DNA of 6,399 nt from Cyclobacteriaceae bacterium (GTDB lineage: Bacteria > Bacteroidota > Bacteroidia > Cytophagales > Cyclobacteriaceae), in contig JALOMY010000174.1 of NCBI GenBank assembly GCA_025455225.1, forward strand, positions 1 to 6,399, in the 5' to 3' direction. The position numbers and the translations under genes are program-made. Under the pieces are notes generated by a model, which was not told the DNA's origin, made no database searches, and saw nothing but the letters and a program-made list of their open reading frames with translations. Positions 5,120-6,399 of the stretch are shown here, one piece after another (the first letter of the stretch is position 1; every line of letters starts with the position of its first letter).

Positions 5120-6399
5120 ATGCCGGACACTGTCAAAAAATTATGGGAACCCGGAAATGATTTTAAGCTTGAGAGCAACTTGCACCATTACATGCAATGG
5201 TTAAAAGAAATTCATAATCTGAATTTCAATAGCTATCACGAGCTTTGGCAATGGTCGGCATCATCTATTGATACGTTTTGGAAAACAATCTGGGAGTACT
5301 TTGAAATTCAATATTCAGGTAATGTTAACCAACCTGTTGTGGGTAGGGAAATGCCGCATTACGAATGGTTTCCGGGAACTCAGTTAAACTATGCCGAACA
5401 TATTTTTCGTAAAGCATCAGATGATCGTCCAGCCATTATTGCAGTAAACGAAAATCAGACCACACGCATTATTGATTGGGGCATTCTCTCTGATTCGGTT
5501 TCATCAATCCAACAGTATTTGAAGGAATGTGGTGTAAAACCCGGTGATCGCATTGCCGCTTACTTACCCTGTATTCCTGAAGCAACCATTTCTTTTCTTG
5601 CAGTAAATTCCTTAGGCGCTGTATGGTCAAGTTGTTCACCTGATTTTGGTACGCAATCCGTTATCGACCGGTTTGCCCAAATTGAACCTAAAGTTTTAAT
5701 TGCTGTCGACCAGTACACTTATAATGGGAAATCCTTTGACCGGACTGAAACCCTGATTGAACTTCAAAAATCGTTACCTTCAGTAAAAAAGTTAATTCTA
5801 ATTTCAGAACGTGAACCCGATCCGCAATTAACAAATTATAGTAAGTGGAGTGATTTACTCAAAATAGAACCAAAGCCTGTTTTTTTTGAGCGTGTGCCAT
5901 TCAGTCACCCAATTTGGATTTTATACTCATCTGGAACCACCGGACTTCCCAAAGCAATTACCCATAGCCAAGGTGGTATTCTGTTAGAACAATTAAAATA
6001 CCTCACCTTTCATAACAACATTAAGAAAGGTGAACGTTGTTTCTGGTATACCACAACCGGATGGATGATGTGGAATTATATTCAAGGTGCACTTCTTTGT
6101 AGTGGTGTACTTGTATTATATGATGGAAGTCCCTCCTATCCGGATCTGAATATTCTTTGGAAATTAATTCAAGATACAAAGATCAATCATTTCGGAACCA
6201 GTGCTTCATTTATTATGTCGTGCCTGAAAAATCAGGTGAATCCAAATCAATTCGATTTAAGTTCATTGCTCTCGATTGGATCAACAGGAAGCACCTTGCC
6301 CGAAGAAGGATTCGAATGGATTTATTCCAATGTAAAATCTGATTTATGGCTTGCTTCCATAAGTGGCGGCACTGATGTTTGCAGCGCATTTGTCGGTGG
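5120..6399 (+). CDS. aacS: Acetoacetate-CoA ligase (acetoacetyl-CoA synthetase), 3' end beyond window
   Basis: The frame is open from the ATG at 5120 to the right edge: 426 complete codons of an expected 650 or so, hence no stop in view. The enzyme joins acetoacetate to CoA at the cost of ATP going to AMP and PPi, and belongs to the ANL (acyl-adenylate-forming) superfamily. Visible marks are MPDTVKKLWEP at the start, EWFPGTQLNYAEHIF (82-96), GAVWSSCSPDFG (166-177), the P-loop-like LYSSGTTGLPKAITH (268-282), WYTTTGWMMWNY (309-320) and SGGTDV (415-420). The SGGTD motif, where acetyl-CoA synthetase has YWQTETG, and the TTTGWMMWN stretch favour acetoacetate over acetate as substrate. The C-terminal catalytic-lysine domain lies outside. 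The gene begins 4 nt after the ribF stop with no terminator between, so it is probably the operon's next gene. A run of eight T (5880-5887) lies in frame. Confidence 0.92.
   Translation, partial: MPDTVKKLWEPGNDFKLESNLHHYMQWLKEIHNLNFNSYHELWQWSASSIDTFWKTIWEYFEIQYSGNVNQPVVGREMPHYEWFPGTQLNYAEHIFRKASDDRPAIIAVNENQTTRIIDWGILSDSVSSIQQYLKECGVKPGDRIAAYLPCIPEATISFLAVNSLGAVWSSCSPDFGTQSVIDRFAQIEPKVLIAVDQYTYNGKSFDRTETLIELQKSLPSVKKLILISEREPDPQLTNYSKWSDLLKIEPKPVFFERVPFSHPIWILYSSGTTGLPKAITHSQGGILLEQLKYLTFHNNIKKGERCFWYTTTGWMMWNYIQGALLCSGVLVLYDGSPSYPDLNILWKLIQDTKINHFGTSASFIMSCLKNQVNPNQFDLSSLLSIGSTGSTLPEEGFEWIYSNVKSDLWLASISGGTDVCSAFVG

Noticed and set aside
5880..5887. Run of eight T in aacS as a possible frameshift or slippage site
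   Set aside because: The reading frame stays open and the family motifs continue in the same frame on both sides. Nothing suggests programmed slippage.
6157..6342. 61-codon plus-strand open frame near the right edge
   Set aside because: It is an out-of-frame shadow of aacS, whose own frame is open and full of family motifs.

Overview
The window looks like chromosomal DNA of a Bacteroidota bacterium, probably Cytophagales-like; the finer placement is a guess. The grounds are: an AT-rich base composition; an ECF sigma factor whose region 4 ends in the 'AKTKKYKCKRKL' style common in this phylum; a cysteine-free anti-sigma-like membrane protein; a FtsX with the 'KKKLGSYPS' N-terminus and 'QLVGARWWFIQSPF' loop; a DUF3098 protein; and the order ftsX - DUF3098 - uppP - truB - ribF, which from memory is widely kept in Bacteroidota. 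All genes are on the + strand. There are no tRNAs, rRNAs, CRISPR arrays or mobile elements.

Region 1 (1-152) is a leader. It may hold the last 26 codons of an unidentified upstream gene, an imperfect hairpin (50-78), and a perfect 16-bp palindrome (95-110) that is a candidate operator for the next gene.

Region 2 (153-1591) is a two-gene signalling unit. It has an ECF sigma factor and, 3 nt later, a single-pass membrane protein with an anti-sigma-like N-terminal segment, a Ser/Thr/Gln-rich linker and a compact C-terminal domain. It is closed by a strong intrinsic terminator (1558-1591).

Region 3 (1612-6399, running off the right edge) is a tightly packed operon: ftsX (divisome ABC-type membrane subunit), a DUF3098 small membrane protein, uppP (undecaprenyl-diphosphate phosphatase), truB (tRNA Psi55 synthase), ribF (FMN/FAD synthesis) and the first two thirds of aacS (acetoacetate-CoA ligase). 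Gaps between genes are 5, 15, -1, -4 and 4 nt, and no terminator is visible between them. Only 20 nt separate the terminator T-run from the ftsX ATG. That gap contains an exact match to the Bacteroidota -7 element TAnnTTTG (1598-1605), which would predict a nearly leaderless ftsX mRNA.

Three track-style starts at TTG (1603, 2487, 3512) were moved to ATG codons (1612, 2496, 3515) a few codons downstream. aacS, which has no stop inside the window, was found by direct translation. I see no clear sign of a novel defence or mobile system. The most open questions are the orphan sigma/anti-sigma pair with its palindromic leader and the unknown role of the DUF3098 protein between ftsX and uppP.
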